64,000 nucleotides of DNA from contig NZ_PCOU01000004.1 of assembly GCF_002979455.1 (NCBI RefSeq), positions 62,001-126,000 on the forward strand, read 5' to 3'. A model generated the notes under the pieces. The model was not told where the DNA came from. It did no database searches and saw only the letters and a list, made by a program, of their open reading frames with translations. The DNA is from Chryseobacterium sp. MYb7. GTDB taxonomy: Bacteria; Bacteroidota; Bacteroidia; Flavobacteriales; Weeksellaceae. The position numbers and the translations under genes were made by a program. Positions 43,780 through 53,715 of the stretch are shown piece after piece; the first letter of the stretch is position 1; each line of letters starts with the position of its first letter.

Positions 43780-45039
43780 TTAAAATTTTCTGATCTGCTC
43801 GTCAGTATACCCTTTGCTCTTTAAAAGTTTTATATATTCTACTGCACTGATGGTCATCCATTCAATAGGTTCGGGAGCTTGTTTTTTGTCAATAGTGAAT
43901 TCCAGAATTCCTACATTGTTATTCATCCATGGCAGTATGTAATAATCAAGTCCGCCTTTATATTCTTTGAAGGCATGAAATTCTTTTCCCTTTTCTGTTA
44001 GGAATATAGCTTTATAAAGGGCAAAATATCCCACAGGAATCAATAAACATATCCATGAAAATTTTCTCAGACCTGCATACTTTGCTGCGGAAAGTCCATA
44101 TCCGATGGACAATGCGAAAATGATGTTGAAAGGTAAAAAGAAAACATAATTGTCTGATACTGCATAAAAGGTTGCAAATCCGTATACACATACCGCACCT
44201 GTTGCAAAAACAAAAAACATTTTTCTATTGGTCTTGTACAACAAAATAATTCCAGCAACTCCAAAATAGGTGAAAATGTTGAAGTTATAGATCAGATACG
44301 CAAAAGACTGGAAAAAATCTTTCACATACTGAATAGTGCTTTTTTTCAAAGAATCCTCTACCCATGTTCCCTGATCAGAACTATAAGGAGATTTAAAAGG
44401 AAGCCCCTGAGAAATATTCAGAATAAATAAAGAACAGAATAATACAGCAAAAATCAATAGTGAAGCCGCTGCATATTTTTTTTCGTTTCTGAAATAAAAT
44501 AAGAAAACCAATAAAGCGGGTATAAGCAAAATGTTTTGAATATGAACCCATAAACTGATTCCCAAAAACAGACTGCTCAACAGGATATACATTCTTTTCT
44601 TTTCAGTAAAACTTTTGATAACCGAAAAGAAGAAAAGGCTTATCCATAGGGAATTATAAGTATATACTTCCACTATTTCAGCATTTCTCCAAAAGGAAAA
44701 ACTAAAGCCAAAAACAAAAGCTGCTGTAAGAGAAGTCCATTCTGTTTTTGAAATACTTTTTACCGTAAGATAAACAACGGAAACCGTTGCTGCGCCGGAA
44801 AAGACAACCAAAAATCTGCTGGCTTCAATGGCATTAATATCCAACAGGTTTTTAATAGAAATAACTGTATTGATATATAGAAAGTGACTGGTTGCTGTAG
44901 CTGTGGTTTCCCATACTCCAGTTTCTGCAATCAGTACAAATCCTACACAATCTGCAAAGGGAATTTTTGAAAAACTTCCGAAATAGTAGATCCCAAGAAA
45001 AATAATGAACAAAAATAAGGCGGAAAAATATTTGTTCAT
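43780..45039 (-). CDS. DUF2723-family membrane protein (glycosyltransferase-like)
   Basis: The protein has 419 aa with about ten hydrophobic segments. The N-terminal block ADCVGFVLIAETGVW is a variant of the DUF2723 signature (DCGEFI), with glutamate replaced by valine-glycine. The fold is that of the GT-C protein O-mannosyl-transferase superfamily. It ends with a soluble tail. It may move sugars across or onto surface molecules. Start and stop sit 1-2 nt from the DUF2480 gene, so they are one operon. Confidence 0.78.
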   Translation of the reverse strand: MNKYFSALFLFIIFLGIYYFGSFSKIPFADCVGFVLIAETGVWETTATATSHFLYINTVISIKNLLDINAIEASRFLVVFSGAATVSVVYLTVKSISKTEWTSLTAAFVFGFSFSFWRNAEIVEVYTYNSLWISLFFFSVIKSFTEKKRMYILLSSLFLGISLWVHIQNILLIPALLVFLFYFRNEKKYAAASLLIFAVLFCSLFILNISQGLPFKSPYSSDQGTWVEDSLKKSTIQYVKDFFQSFAYLIYNFNIFTYFGVAGIILLYKTNRKMFFVFATGAVCVYGFATFYAVSDNYVFFLPFNIIFALSIGYGLSAAKYAGLRKFSWICLLIPVGYFALYKAIFLTEKGKEFHAFKEYKGGLDYYILPWMNNNVGILEFTIDKKQAPEPIEWMTISAVEYIKLLKSKGYTDEQIRKF

Positions 45040-45040
45040 A

Positions 45041-45550
45041 TTAGTTCTTTATGATAGGCACATTAGAGCATGCTTCTCCGAACATCAGAGATTTTACAAT
45101 TGGTTTTAACTGTTCTACGAGTTCTATATAGGCATTTTCCGGAATATCTTTATCAGAGCAGCCTTTTACCAAAACTCTCTTTCCTCTCATTTCTTCAAAA
45201 TCATGGGTTTGGATAGCATTGTGCATTAAAATAACATCAAGATCCTCACGGTTTCCGAAAACTATTTTTTTGGCAACATCTGTAAGTTTTGCTGTTAATA
45301 CAAAATAAGCCCAAAGCGGGATAATCGTATCTACAGAGTTGTAAATATATATGTATGAATCTTTATATTGTTCAATATCTATTGCTTCTACCTTTTCACG
45401 GAAATCTTTTTCTTTCAGGATCATTTCCTGGAAAAGAAAATCTTTCAGGTCAATTCCCTTTCTTTCCCCTTTTGGAAGTAAAGTGGCTAAGTCAAAATTG
45501 ATAAGGCCGCTTTCAGCAACTTTATTCCGGATTTCAAATTCTTCTGACAT
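45041..45550 (-). CDS. DUF2480-family protein
   Basis: The protein has 169 aa and is cytosolic. The stretches IDLKDFLFQEMILKEKDFRE, SVDTIIPLWAYFVLTAKL and RVLVKGCSDKDIPENAYIEL match the family. No function is known. It is the first gene of a two-gene operon. Its -7 box TAAATTTG (minus, 45571-45578) lies 2 bp from the -7 box of the divergent lpxB. Confidence 0.85.
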   Translation of the reverse strand: MSEEFEIRNKVAESGLINFDLATLLPKGERKGIDLKDFLFQEMILKEKDFREKVEAIDIEQYKDSYIYIYNSVDTIIPLWAYFVLTAKLTDVAKKIVFGNREDLDVILMHNAIQTHDFEEMRGKRVLVKGCSDKDIPENAYIELVEQLKPIVKSLMFGEACSNVPIIKN

Positions 45551-45560
45551 TTTTTATCAT

Positions 45561-45578
45561 TATCTTTGAACAAATTTA
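45561..45578. promoter_or_regulatory. Two opposing -7 elements 2 bp apart (lpxB / DUF2480 operon)
   Basis: TATCTTTG on the plus strand (45561-45568) reads toward lpxB. TAAATTTG on the minus strand (45571-45578) reads toward the DUF2480 gene. The two RNA polymerases cannot bind at once. Confidence 0.65.
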
Positions 45579-45628
45579 CGAATTAAGATCATATCTATTT
45601 TAATTTGTTCTCTATCCTTACTATAGAA

Positions 45629-46732
45629 ATGAAGTATTATATTATTGCAGGAGAAGCTTCAGGTGATTTGCACGGAAGTAACCTGATGAAAGCCTTAAAA
45701 CAAAAAGATCCTCATGCGGAGTTCAGATTTTGGGGTGGTGATCTGATGAAAGCTCAGGGCGGAACACTGGTAAAACACTACAGAGATCTGGCTTTTATGG
45801 GATTTCTGGAAGTAGTGATGAACTTACGAACCATTCTGAATAATATCAAATTCTGCAAAGGGGATATTCAGAATAACAGACCTGATGTTCTGATTTTGGT
45901 GGATTATCCGGGTTTCAATCTAAGGATTGCCAGATTTGCCAAAGAACTAGGGATTAAAGTTATTTATTATATTTCTCCACAGCTTTGGGCATGGAAAGAA
46001 GGTAGAGTAGAGACTATCAAAAAATATGTGGATGAAATGATGGTCATTCTTCCTTTCGAAGAAGATTTTTACAGAAAACATGGCGTTCACTCTCATTTTG
46101 TAGGTCATCCCTTGCTGGATGCTATTTCGGATCTTAAGGAAATCAGCATTGAAAATTTCAAATCGGAACACGGACTGAATGAAAAAGAAATCATTGCACT
46201 GCTGCCGGGTTCCAGAGAACAGGAAGTAGAAAAGATGCTTGAAATAATGCTTTCCGTAAGACCGCATTTTAAAAACTACCAGTTTGTGATTGCCGGAGCA
46301 CCTAGCCTTCCTAAAGAATTTTATCAGAAATATGTGGATGATAATGTTCATTTTGTATCCAATAAAACCTATGATTTGCTGAGATGTTCCAAAGCCGCTT
46401 TGGTTACCTCAGGAACAGCTACTTTGGAAACTGCTTTATTGAATATTCCTGAAGTGGTTTGCTATCGCGGAAGTAAAATTTCTTATGCTATTGCTAAAAG
46501 ATTAGTGAAAAATATCAATTATATTTCTCTGGTTAACCTGATCATGAATAGGGAAGTGGTAAAAGAGCTGATTCAGAATGATCTGAATACTAAAAACCTT
46601 GTAGAAGAGCTCAATAAAATTGTATCAGGAGAAAAAAGAACCCAGGTTCTAAATGACTATGAGCTTCTGAGAGAAAAGCTTGGTGGAAAAGGCGCCAGTG
46701 ATCATGCTGCTGAGGTGATATTAAAAGTATAA
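45629..46732 (+). CDS. lpxB: Lipid-A-disaccharide synthase LpxB
   Basis: The protein has 367 aa from ATG 45629 (MKYYIIAGEASGDLHG). It joins UDP-2,3-diacylglucosamine and lipid X. Characteristic blocks are RFWGGDLMKAQGG, VLILVDYPGFNLRIARFAK, YYISPQLWAWKEGRV, FVGHPLLDAIS and LLPGSREQEVEKMLEIML. It is cytosolic at the inner membrane. Together with waaA in this window it marks an LPS-bearing organism. Confidence 0.96.
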   Translation: MKYYIIAGEASGDLHGSNLMKALKQKDPHAEFRFWGGDLMKAQGGTLVKHYRDLAFMGFLEVVMNLRTILNNIKFCKGDIQNNRPDVLILVDYPGFNLRIARFAKELGIKVIYYISPQLWAWKEGRVETIKKYVDEMMVILPFEEDFYRKHGVHSHFVGHPLLDAISDLKEISIENFKSEHGLNEKEIIALLPGSREQEVEKMLEIMLSVRPHFKNYQFVIAGAPSLPKEFYQKYVDDNVHFVSNKTYDLLRCSKAALVTSGTATLETALLNIPEVVCYRGSKISYAIAKRLVKNINYISLVNLIMNREVVKELIQNDLNTKNLVEELNKIVSGEKRTQVLNDYELLREKLGGKGASDHAAEVILKV

Positions 46733-46773
46733 TTTTTACCATAACTTTTGAGAATTTAATCTACTTTTTAACG

Positions 46774-47865
46774 ATGAATTATTGCAACCGTTTCCTGTTA
46801 TTCTTGATATTCACATTGTTTTTCTCAAATAGTTCTGCCCAGCAAGGCAATTCAAGAGAGAAAGTTCAGATATTTTATTATGGCTGGTACGCAAATCCTG
46901 CAACGGATGGAAGTTATCAGCATTGGAACCATGAAATCCTTCCTCACTGGAGTAATCCGAAATGGAACAATCTGGGACATCACCAAGGAGGAGATGATAT
47001 TGGAGCTAATTTTTATCCGTCACTTGGAAATTATAGTTCCAATGATGCAGAGATCATTGAAAAACATATGAAAATGATCAAAGACTCTGGAGTAGGAGTG
47101 GTTGTAGTAAGCTGGCTGGGGAAAGATTCATTCACGGATAAAAGTCTTATCAAATATTTGGATATTGCAGATCGTTTTGATTTAAAAATCGCATTCCACA
47201 TTGAGCCGTTTTATAAAAATACTACAGAATTAAAGGAACAGCTTTCTTATCTTATAAAAACATATTCTCATCACCATGCTTTCTACAAAAAAGAAGGAAA
47301 GCCTCTGTTTTATGTATATGACAGCTATAAAATTCCTAAAGAAGAATGGGCTAAAATGCTATCCAAAAATGAAGAAAAAACAGTTAGAAATACAAATCTA
47401 GATGCGCTTTATATCGGGCTTTGGGTTGAAAAAGATGATGCGAAATTCTTTGATACATCGGGTTTTGATGGTTTCTACACCTATTTTGCCAGCGAAGGTT
47501 TTGTATATGGAAGCACAACTGCTAATTGGGATTTCATGGCCAGCTACGCCAAAGATCACAACCTGATTTTTATTCCTTGCGTAGGACCTGGTTATTCCGA
47601 TACAAGAATACGCCCATGGAACGAAGCGAATTTCAAAAGCAGAGACAATGGAAAGTATTACGAAAAGATGTTTGATGCTGCTGTTAAAGTACATCCGGAT
47701 TTTATCGGAATTACATCATTCAATGAATGGCATGAAGGAACACAAATAGAACCTGCCATCCCTAAAAAAGCAGGTGATTTCAAATATGAAGATTATGGGA
47801 AAGATCCTTTATTTTATATCAAAGAAACGAAGCGTTTGACGGATAAATTTCTGAAAAAGAAATAG
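46774..47865 (+). CDS. Glycoside hydrolase family 99 (endo-alpha-mannosidase type)
   Basis: The protein has 363 aa with an N-terminal signal peptide (ending NSSAQ). The catalytic domain opens with IFYYGWYANPATDGSYQHWN. The active-site blocks are AFHIEPFYKN at about residue 145 and ITSFNEWHEGTQIEPA near residue 315. WHEGTQIE carries the two family glutamates. GH99 enzymes cleave alpha-mannosides within a chain. No SusC/SusD pair or other mannan genes are adjacent, so it is not in a typical utilisation locus. It follows lpxB by 41 nt. Confidence 0.9.
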   Translation: MNYCNRFLLFLIFTLFFSNSSAQQGNSREKVQIFYYGWYANPATDGSYQHWNHEILPHWSNPKWNNLGHHQGGDDIGANFYPSLGNYSSNDAEIIEKHMKMIKDSGVGVVVVSWLGKDSFTDKSLIKYLDIADRFDLKIAFHIEPFYKNTTELKEQLSYLIKTYSHHHAFYKKEGKPLFYVYDSYKIPKEEWAKMLSKNEEKTVRNTNLDALYIGLWVEKDDAKFFDTSGFDGFYTYFASEGFVYGSTTANWDFMASYAKDHNLIFIPCVGPGYSDTRIRPWNEANFKSRDNGKYYEKMFDAAVKVHPDFIGITSFNEWHEGTQIEPAIPKKAGDFKYEDYGKDPLFYIKETKRLTDKFLKKK

Positions 47866-47899
47866 TATACTTTCAATCCTGAATTTATCATAAAAAAAT

Positions 47900-47946
47900 T
47901 AAGTGCCCCGTTGATGCTTTTGATGCATAACGGGGTGCTTTTTAGT
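47900..47946 (+). terminator. Terminator after the GH99 gene
   Basis: AAGTGCCCCGTT (47901-47912) and AACGGGGTGCTT (47929-47940) form a 12-bp stem with wobbles, followed by TTTTT. Confidence 0.85.
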
Positions 47947-48000
47947 TAGCTAAGAGATCATATTCTATTAATTAATTATCTATTTTCCCTTGATAATTAA

Positions 48001-49779
48001 TTGAAATTGAAAAAGCAGCCTCTTCTTATTCTGGTCGTATTTTTTATTCTTGGAATTGTTTTTCAGGATAAGATGGTGTTGGCTGGTGCTGCATTTTATT
48101 TAGTAATTGGAGTGTGTTTTGCTGTACTTATTGCAATATGTTTTCATTCTTATTTTCTGCACAAAACGAAAGTTGTTTTGCTTGCACTTTTGTTCTTTGG
48201 CACAGGAATTATTCTTCATCATTATAACACTTCTGCAGAGGATGTTTATTCATCTTTGTCTAAAAAAGAAACGGTTACTTTCAAAATTTCTCAGAAATTA
48301 AATTCTACCGAAAAGTATAAAAAATACGAAGGAATTGTGCAGGTGGGAAATGCAAATTTAAATTCAATTCTGTATATTCCAAAAGATGTCAAAGAGCTGG
48401 ATTTTATTCATTATTATAAAGGGGAAGCTTATATTACAAAACCTAAAGCTCCTGAGCATGATTTTCAATTCAACTATGTTCAATATCTGAAAAGAAAGCA
48501 TATTGATGAGCAGATCTACTTTTCAAAAGAAATTGTATCTGCAGAACGAAACGACTTAACGTTGGCGGATCAACTCCGGCAATATAGATTTACGGCTCTT
48601 AACAGAATTGATAAAACCCCTATTTCTGAAAAAACCAAAGAGTTTCTGAAAGGTATTATTCTGGCAGACCGCACGGAGATTGATGCAGGAACAGTTCAGG
48701 ATTTCAATAAGTCCGGACTGGTTCATTTTCTGGCCATTTCGGGAACACACATTGTGGTTATTTTTGGGATGTTTTATTTTCTATTGATTCGGTTTATTCC
48801 TTTACAATTCAGAAAATATGCAGTTATTCTAAGTTTGGTTTTTATTTGGCTGTTTGCCGCTTTTATTGGTTTTGGAAATTCCGTTTTGCGATCCTGTATC
48901 ATGCTGAATGTTTATTTTGTTTTCATATTGCTTCAGAGGAAACCTGACCTGCTTCATTCGCTGGCTTTATCAGCTTTTCTTATTTTAATGGGAGATACAC
49001 AGCAGCTTTTTGATGTAGGATTTCAGCTTAGTTTTTTAGCTGTTTTAGGAATTTATTGGCTGAATCAGCCTTTGTTGAAACTTTTTCCGAAACAGGATCA
49101 TTATCTTAAAAAAATTTTGTTTAATACCATTACAATATCTTTATCCGCGCAGCTGGCAACACTTCCTTTGGTGCTGTATTATTTTCATCAGTTTTCATTC
49201 ATATCCATCATTGCCAATTTCGTCATCGTTCCTTTTTCCGAAATAATTATTGTTTTCTCATTTATAATGACAGCTTTTGTCGCCTGTGGAATTGATTTTG
49301 GCTTGTTGAATAAAGTATATGACTTTGTTATTCAGATTCTGTTGAAAGTAATCCATTGGTTTGCGGAGGTAGACTTTTTGTTCTTTGAAAATATTTCTAT
49401 GAATGGGTTTGAAGTACTGTCGGTTTTGATGATAGTCTATTTATTAAGACCGGTTGTTTTAAAGTTCAATTTTAAATATATGATGAGGTTAACGATGGCT
49501 ATTATTGCGTTTCTGATGATAAGAATCGGAAGTAATATCTTTGAAAATCAGAAAGAAGAGGTGTTGATTTATTCTTTGGGTAAAAGCAAAGTTTTTTCTG
49601 TCAAAAGAAGAGATAAAGTCTGTTTTTGGATCTCTGATATGGAAGATAAAGCTAAAATTCTACGGTATATTATAAATCCCTATTGTTCCTCAAGAAGAGT
49701 GGATTATTTTGAAATAAAATCCCTCCCATCATCTTCTCAAAAAGTAGTTTTCCGAGATCAGGTTTATGATCTTAAATAA
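48001..49779 (+). CDS. comEC: ComEC/Rec2-family DNA-uptake channel protein
   Basis: The protein has 592 aa. The start appears to be TTG, at 48001 or 48007 (LKKQPLLILVVFF); no ATG precedes the first membrane helix. An N-terminal DUF4131 part is followed by the Competence domain with LVHFLAISGTHIVVIFGMFY and many helices (about 210-510). The metallo-beta-lactamase domain of the long ComEC form is absent, as in many Bacteroidota. It would form the inner-membrane channel for transforming DNA. Confidence 0.88.
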   Translation: MKLKKQPLLILVVFFILGIVFQDKMVLAGAAFYLVIGVCFAVLIAICFHSYFLHKTKVVLLALLFFGTGIILHHYNTSAEDVYSSLSKKETVTFKISQKLNSTEKYKKYEGIVQVGNANLNSILYIPKDVKELDFIHYYKGEAYITKPKAPEHDFQFNYVQYLKRKHIDEQIYFSKEIVSAERNDLTLADQLRQYRFTALNRIDKTPISEKTKEFLKGIILADRTEIDAGTVQDFNKSGLVHFLAISGTHIVVIFGMFYFLLIRFIPLQFRKYAVILSLVFIWLFAAFIGFGNSVLRSCIMLNVYFVFILLQRKPDLLHSLALSAFLILMGDTQQLFDVGFQLSFLAVLGIYWLNQPLLKLFPKQDHYLKKILFNTITISLSAQLATLPLVLYYFHQFSFISIIANFVIVPFSEIIIVFSFIMTAFVACGIDFGLLNKVYDFVIQILLKVIHWFAEVDFLFFENISMNGFEVLSVLMIVYLLRPVVLKFNFKYMMRLTMAIIAFLMIRIGSNIFENQKEEVLIYSLGKSKVFSVKRRDKVCFWISDMEDKAKILRYIINPYCSSRRVDYFEIKSLPSSSQKVVFRDQVYDLK

Positions 49780-49893
49780 TGCTTTATAATTTATGTGTTT
49801 TCCTGTATCAATAATGTATGGAATTCTTATTTAGAAACATTACAAACTGCCTAATTGTGAGATTTCTCACTTTTCGATATTGTTAAACTTTCT

Positions 49894-49901
49894 TAATTTT
49901 G
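49894..49901 (+). promoter_or_regulatory. -7 element of the sdhCAB operon
   Basis: TAATTTTG with a weak TTTT at the -33 spacing (49871-49874) lies 23 nt before the sdhC ATG. Confidence 0.5.
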
Positions 49902-49924
49902 TAGAAATTCAAATTTAAACTTAT

Positions 49925-50587
49925 ATGGCAGGTTTAACGAGTTCTACGATAGGTAGAAAATATGCTATGGCATTATCAGCTCTATTTTTGCTGATTTTTC
50001 TTATACTGCATTTGACGACCAATTTGTTATCAGTTCTGAACAAGGATGCATTCAACACCGCATCAGACTTCATGGGCTATAATCCTTTTGTGCAGTTCTT
50101 AATGCAGCCTATTCTTGGTTTTGCAGTAATTTTCCATTTCATTATGGGATTTGTGCTTGAAATCAAGAATAATAAAGCGCGTCCGGTAAAGTATGCAGCT
50201 AACAACGCATCAGTGAATTCTTCATGGATGTCCAGAAATATGATTATTTCCGGAGCTGTTATCTTAGCGTTTCTGGCGCTTCACTTATATGATTTCTGGT
50301 TGCATGAAATTAATTACAAGTATGTAGAAGGATTGACTCCTGATGCAGAACGTTTCTGGCCGGAACTTCATGAGAAGTTTGCTGATCTTTGGAGAGTGGC
50401 TTTATATGTGATCTCTTTTGTTTTACTAGGATTACACTTAGCACACGGATTCCAGTCTTCTTTCCAGTCTATCGGAGCAAGACATCCAAAATATACGCCG
50501 GTGATCAAAGCTTTCGGAACATGGTATTCAATCCTTATTCCTGCAGGATTCATCATCGTAGCAGTTTTCCATTTTATAACTCAATAA
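49925..50587 (+). CDS. sdhC: Succinate dehydrogenase cytochrome b subunit
   Basis: The protein has 220 aa with five membrane helices, the B. subtilis b558 type, which carries haems and quinone sites. Histidine-bearing helices are LLIFLILHLTTNLL, VIFHFIMGFVLE, FLALHLYDFWLH and LLGLHLAHGFQSSFQSIG. It anchors SdhA and SdhB at the inner membrane. It is the first gene of sdhCAB, 15 nt before sdhA. Confidence 0.94.
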   Translation: MAGLTSSTIGRKYAMALSALFLLIFLILHLTTNLLSVLNKDAFNTASDFMGYNPFVQFLMQPILGFAVIFHFIMGFVLEIKNNKARPVKYAANNASVNSSWMSRNMIISGAVILAFLALHLYDFWLHEINYKYVEGLTPDAERFWPELHEKFADLWRVALYVISFVLLGLHLAHGFQSSFQSIGARHPKYTPVIKAFGTWYSILIPAGFIIVAVFHFITQ

Positions 50588-50602
50588 TATCAATATACTA
50601 GT

Positions 50603-52615
50603 ATGAGTAAATTAGATTCAAGAATTCCAGCGGGTCCTCTTAAAGACAAGTGGAAAAATCATAAAGACCATATGAACCTTGTTGCACCAAACAACAGAGA
50701 TAAGATTGATATTATTGTTGTAGGTACAGGTTTGGCAGGAGGTTCTGCAGCAGCTACATTGGCTGAGCAGGGATATAACGTAAAAGCATTCTGCTACCAG
50801 GATTCACCAAGAAGAGCGCACTCTATTGCAGCTCAGGGAGGGATCAACGCAGCTAAAAACTATCAGGGAGACGGTGACTCTACTTACAGATTATTCTATG
50901 ATACCATTAAAGGTGGTGACTATAGAGCAAGAGAGGCCAACGTTTACAGATTAGCTGAAGTTTCTGCAAATATTATTGACCAGTGTGTTTCCCAAGGGGT
51001 TCCTTTCGGTAGAGATTACGGCGGTCAGCTAGATAACCGTTCATTTGGTGGGGTTCAGGTAAAAAGAACTTTCTATGCAAAAGGACAAACAGGACAGCAG
51101 TTATTATTAGGAGCATATTCTTCAATGAGCCGTCAGATCGGTAAAGGAAGAATCAAGATGTATAACCGTCATGAAATGCTTGATCTTGTAATTGTTGATG
51201 GAAAAGCAAGAGGAATTATCGCAAGAAACCTTGTTACAGGTGAGATCGAAAGACATTCTGCTCACGCTGTAGTAATTGCTTCAGGAGGATATGGAAACGT
51301 ATATTTCCTTTCTACCAACGCAATGGGATCCAATGTTTCTGCAGCATGGAAAATTCACAAGAAAGGTGCTTACTTCGCAAACCCTTGCTATGTACAGATT
51401 CACCCGACTTGTATTCCTGTTCACGGAACACAGCAGTCTAAACTGACTTTGATGTCTGAATCATTAAGAAACTCAGGAAGAATCTGGGTTCCTAAAAAGA
51501 TTGAAGATTCAGTAGCTATTAGAGAAGGTAAATTAAGACCTGAAAATATTAAAGAAGAAGATAGAGATTATTATTTAGAAAGAAGATACCCTGCGTTTGG
51601 TAACCTTGTACCTAGAGACGTTGCTTCAAGAGCCGCTAAGGAAAGATGCGACGCTGGATTTGGAATCGAAAATAATGATACTCAGGAAGGAGTTTACCTT
51701 GATTTCTCTACAGAGATCATGAAAAAAGGTAAAGAATCCGCTATCGAAAAACATATTCATAATCCAACAGATCAGCAGATCTACGATTTAGGTAAGAGCT
51801 GGGTAGAGGAGAAATACGGTAACTTATTCGTAATGTATGAAAAAATTACTGCAGATGATCCTTACAAAACTCCAATGAAGATCTATCCTGCAGTTCACTA
51901 TACAATGGGTGGTGTATGGGTTGATTATAACCTTCAGTCTACAATCCCTGGATGTTTCGTAATTGGTGAAGCTAACTTCTCTGACCACGGTGCAAACAGA
52001 TTGGGTGCTTCTGCATTGATGCAGGGTCTTGCAGATGGATATTTCGTGCTTCCTTATACTATTGCAGATTACCTTTCTGCAGATATCAGAACAGGAGCAA
52101 TTCCTACTAATTCAGGTGCGTTTGACGAAGCTGAAAAAGGAATTAAAGAAAAAATTGACTTCTTCTTAAATAATAAAGGAACGCATTCTGTAGACCACTT
52201 CCACAAGCAATTAGGAAACATTATGTGGAATAAAGTAGGAATGGGAAGAACTCCTGAAGGATTAAGAGAAGCGATTAAAGAAATTGAAGAAGTAAGAAAC
52301 GATTTCTGGAAAAATGTAAAAGTACCGGGAGAAGGAGAAGGGATGAACACTGAACTTGAAAAAGCATTCAGAGTAGCAGACTTCCTTGAACTTGGACAAT
52401 TAATGGCTATCGATGCACTACACAGAAATGAATCTTGTGGTGGACATTTCCGTGAAGACCACTCAACTCCGGATGGAGAAGCGGAAAGAGATGACGTAAA
52501 CTACAAATACGTCGGAGCTTGGGAATATCAGGGTGACAATATCAACGCGGAAGTGTTGCATAAAGAAGAACTGATATATGACAACATCGAGGTTAAAACT
52601 AGAAGTTATAAATAA
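50603..52615 (+). CDS. sdhA: Succinate dehydrogenase / fumarate reductase flavoprotein subunit
   Basis: The protein has 670 aa. The FAD-binding Rossmann part is [20 protein letters not shown], with the flavinylation block [18 protein letters not shown]. Active-site blocks are [23 protein letters not shown] and [19 protein letters not shown]. It oxidises succinate to fumarate on the cytosolic face. It is the middle gene of sdhCAB. Confidence 0.97.
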   Translation: MSKLDSRIPAGPLKDKWKNHKDHMNLVAPNNRDKIDIIVVGTGLAGGSAAATLAEQGYNVKAFCYQDSPRRAHSIAAQGGINAAKNYQGDGDSTYRLFYDTIKGGDYRAREANVYRLAEVSANIIDQCVSQGVPFGRDYGGQLDNRSFGGVQVKRTFYAKGQTGQQLLLGAYSSMSRQIGKGRIKMYNRHEMLDLVIVDGKARGIIARNLVTGEIERHSAHAVVIASGGYGNVYFLSTNAMGSNVSAAWKIHKKGAYFANPCYVQIHPTCIPVHGTQQSKLTLMSESLRNSGRIWVPKKIEDSVAIREGKLRPENIKEEDRDYYLERRYPAFGNLVPRDVASRAAKERCDAGFGIENNDTQEGVYLDFSTEIMKKGKESAIEKHIHNPTDQQIYDLGKSWVEEKYGNLFVMYEKITADDPYKTPMKIYPAVHYTMGGVWVDYNLQSTIPGCFVIGEANFSDHGANRLGASALMQGLADGYFVLPYTIADYLSADIRTGAIPTNSGAFDEAEKGIKEKIDFFLNNKGTHSVDHFHKQLGNIMWNKVGMGRTPEGLREAIKEIEEVRNDFWKNVKVPGEGEGMNTELEKAFRVADFLELGQLMAIDALHRNESCGGHFREDHSTPDGEAERDDVNYKYVGAWEYQGDNINAEVLHKEELIYDNIEVKTRSYK

Positions 52616-52638
52616 TCTCCAACCTAAAATATAACATT

Positions 52639-53406
52639 ATGAGTGCAAAAAAAGGCTTACATCTTACGCTGAAAATTTGGAGACAAAAAAATAGTAAAAC
52701 TAAAGGTCAGTTTGAGACCTATAAAATATCAGATGTATCTACAGACTCTTCATTCCTGGAGATGCTGGATATTCTGAACGAAAACTTAATTAACGAAGGT
52801 AAAGAACCTATCGCTTTCGACCACGACTGTCGTGAAGGAATCTGCGGTATGTGTTCTCTTTACATCAATGGTAGAGCTCACGGGCCGGATACAGGGATCA
52901 CTACCTGCCAGCTTCACATGAGAATGTTCAAAGATGGAGAGACTATCGTTATTGAACCTTGGAGAAGTGCTGCTTTCCCTGTTATCAAAGATTTGATGGT
53001 AGACAGAAGTGCTTTCGACAGAGTAATGGCAGCAGGAGGTTTCATTTCTGTGAATACTTCAGGTAATACACTGGATGCTAACGCAATTCCGGTTCCAAAA
53101 GAAGATGCAGACAAAGCAATGGATGCTGCAGCTTGTATCGGATGTGGAGCTTGTGTGGCTACATGTAAAAACGGATCTGCAATGCTATTCGTAGGAGCTA
53201 AAGTTTCTCAGTATGCATTACTTCCGCAAGGTAGAGTAGAAGCTAAGAGAAGAGTTCTGAACATGGTAAAAGCTATGGATGAAGAAGGATTCGGAAACTG
53301 TTCAAACACCGGAGCGTGTGAAGTAGAATGTCCAAAAGGTATTTCTCTTGAAAACATCGCAAGAATGAACAGAGAATACATGGCTGCTCTAGTAGATCAA
53401 GGATAG
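52639..53406 (+). CDS. sdhB: Succinate dehydrogenase / fumarate reductase iron-sulfur subunit
   Basis: The protein has 255 aa. The N-terminal [2Fe-2S] domain shows CREGICGMC and a later CQLHM. The C-terminal part carries the [4Fe-4S]/[3Fe-4S] ligands [14 protein letters not shown] and [15 protein letters not shown]. It passes electrons from SdhA to the quinone. It ends the operon; the terminator follows. Confidence 0.97.
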   Translation: MSAKKGLHLTLKIWRQKNSKTKGQFETYKISDVSTDSSFLEMLDILNENLINEGKEPIAFDHDCREGICGMCSLYINGRAHGPDTGITTCQLHMRMFKDGETIVIEPWRSAAFPVIKDLMVDRSAFDRVMAAGGFISVNTSGNTLDANAIPVPKEDADKAMDAAACIGCGACVATCKNGSAMLFVGAKVSQYALLPQGRVEAKRRVLNMVKAMDEEGFGNCSNTGACEVECPKGISLENIARMNREYMAALVDQG

Positions 53407-53423
53407 AATTGATTCAAATACAT

Positions 53424-53457
53424 AAAAAATCGCCTTCATTTTTGGAGGCGATTTTTT
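53424..53457 (+). terminator. Terminator of sdhCAB
   Basis: AAAAATCGCCT and AGGCGATTTTT form an 11-bp stem with a long T-run. The rest of the 308-nt gap to the next gene is empty AT-rich DNA. Confidence 0.87.
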
Positions 53458-53715
53458 TATGAAATGCTAAGCCCTGTTAAAGTTTGTTAACTTATTGATA
53501 GGTTTTAGTCATTCTTTATTTAATAAGTATATATTTGGAGGGCAGTTGAATTGTTTTTTTTAAACTTTCAAATGCGGCATGCTATTCAAAAAGAAAGGGT
53601 TGAAATAATTGGAATACCCTCTTTTGAACGGCAATAATAAAATTTTCAAAAAAAATAATTAGTGTGAATTAGCAAGCCCTAAAAAGCGTATTTTTGTGTA
53701 ATATTAAAAATTGAA

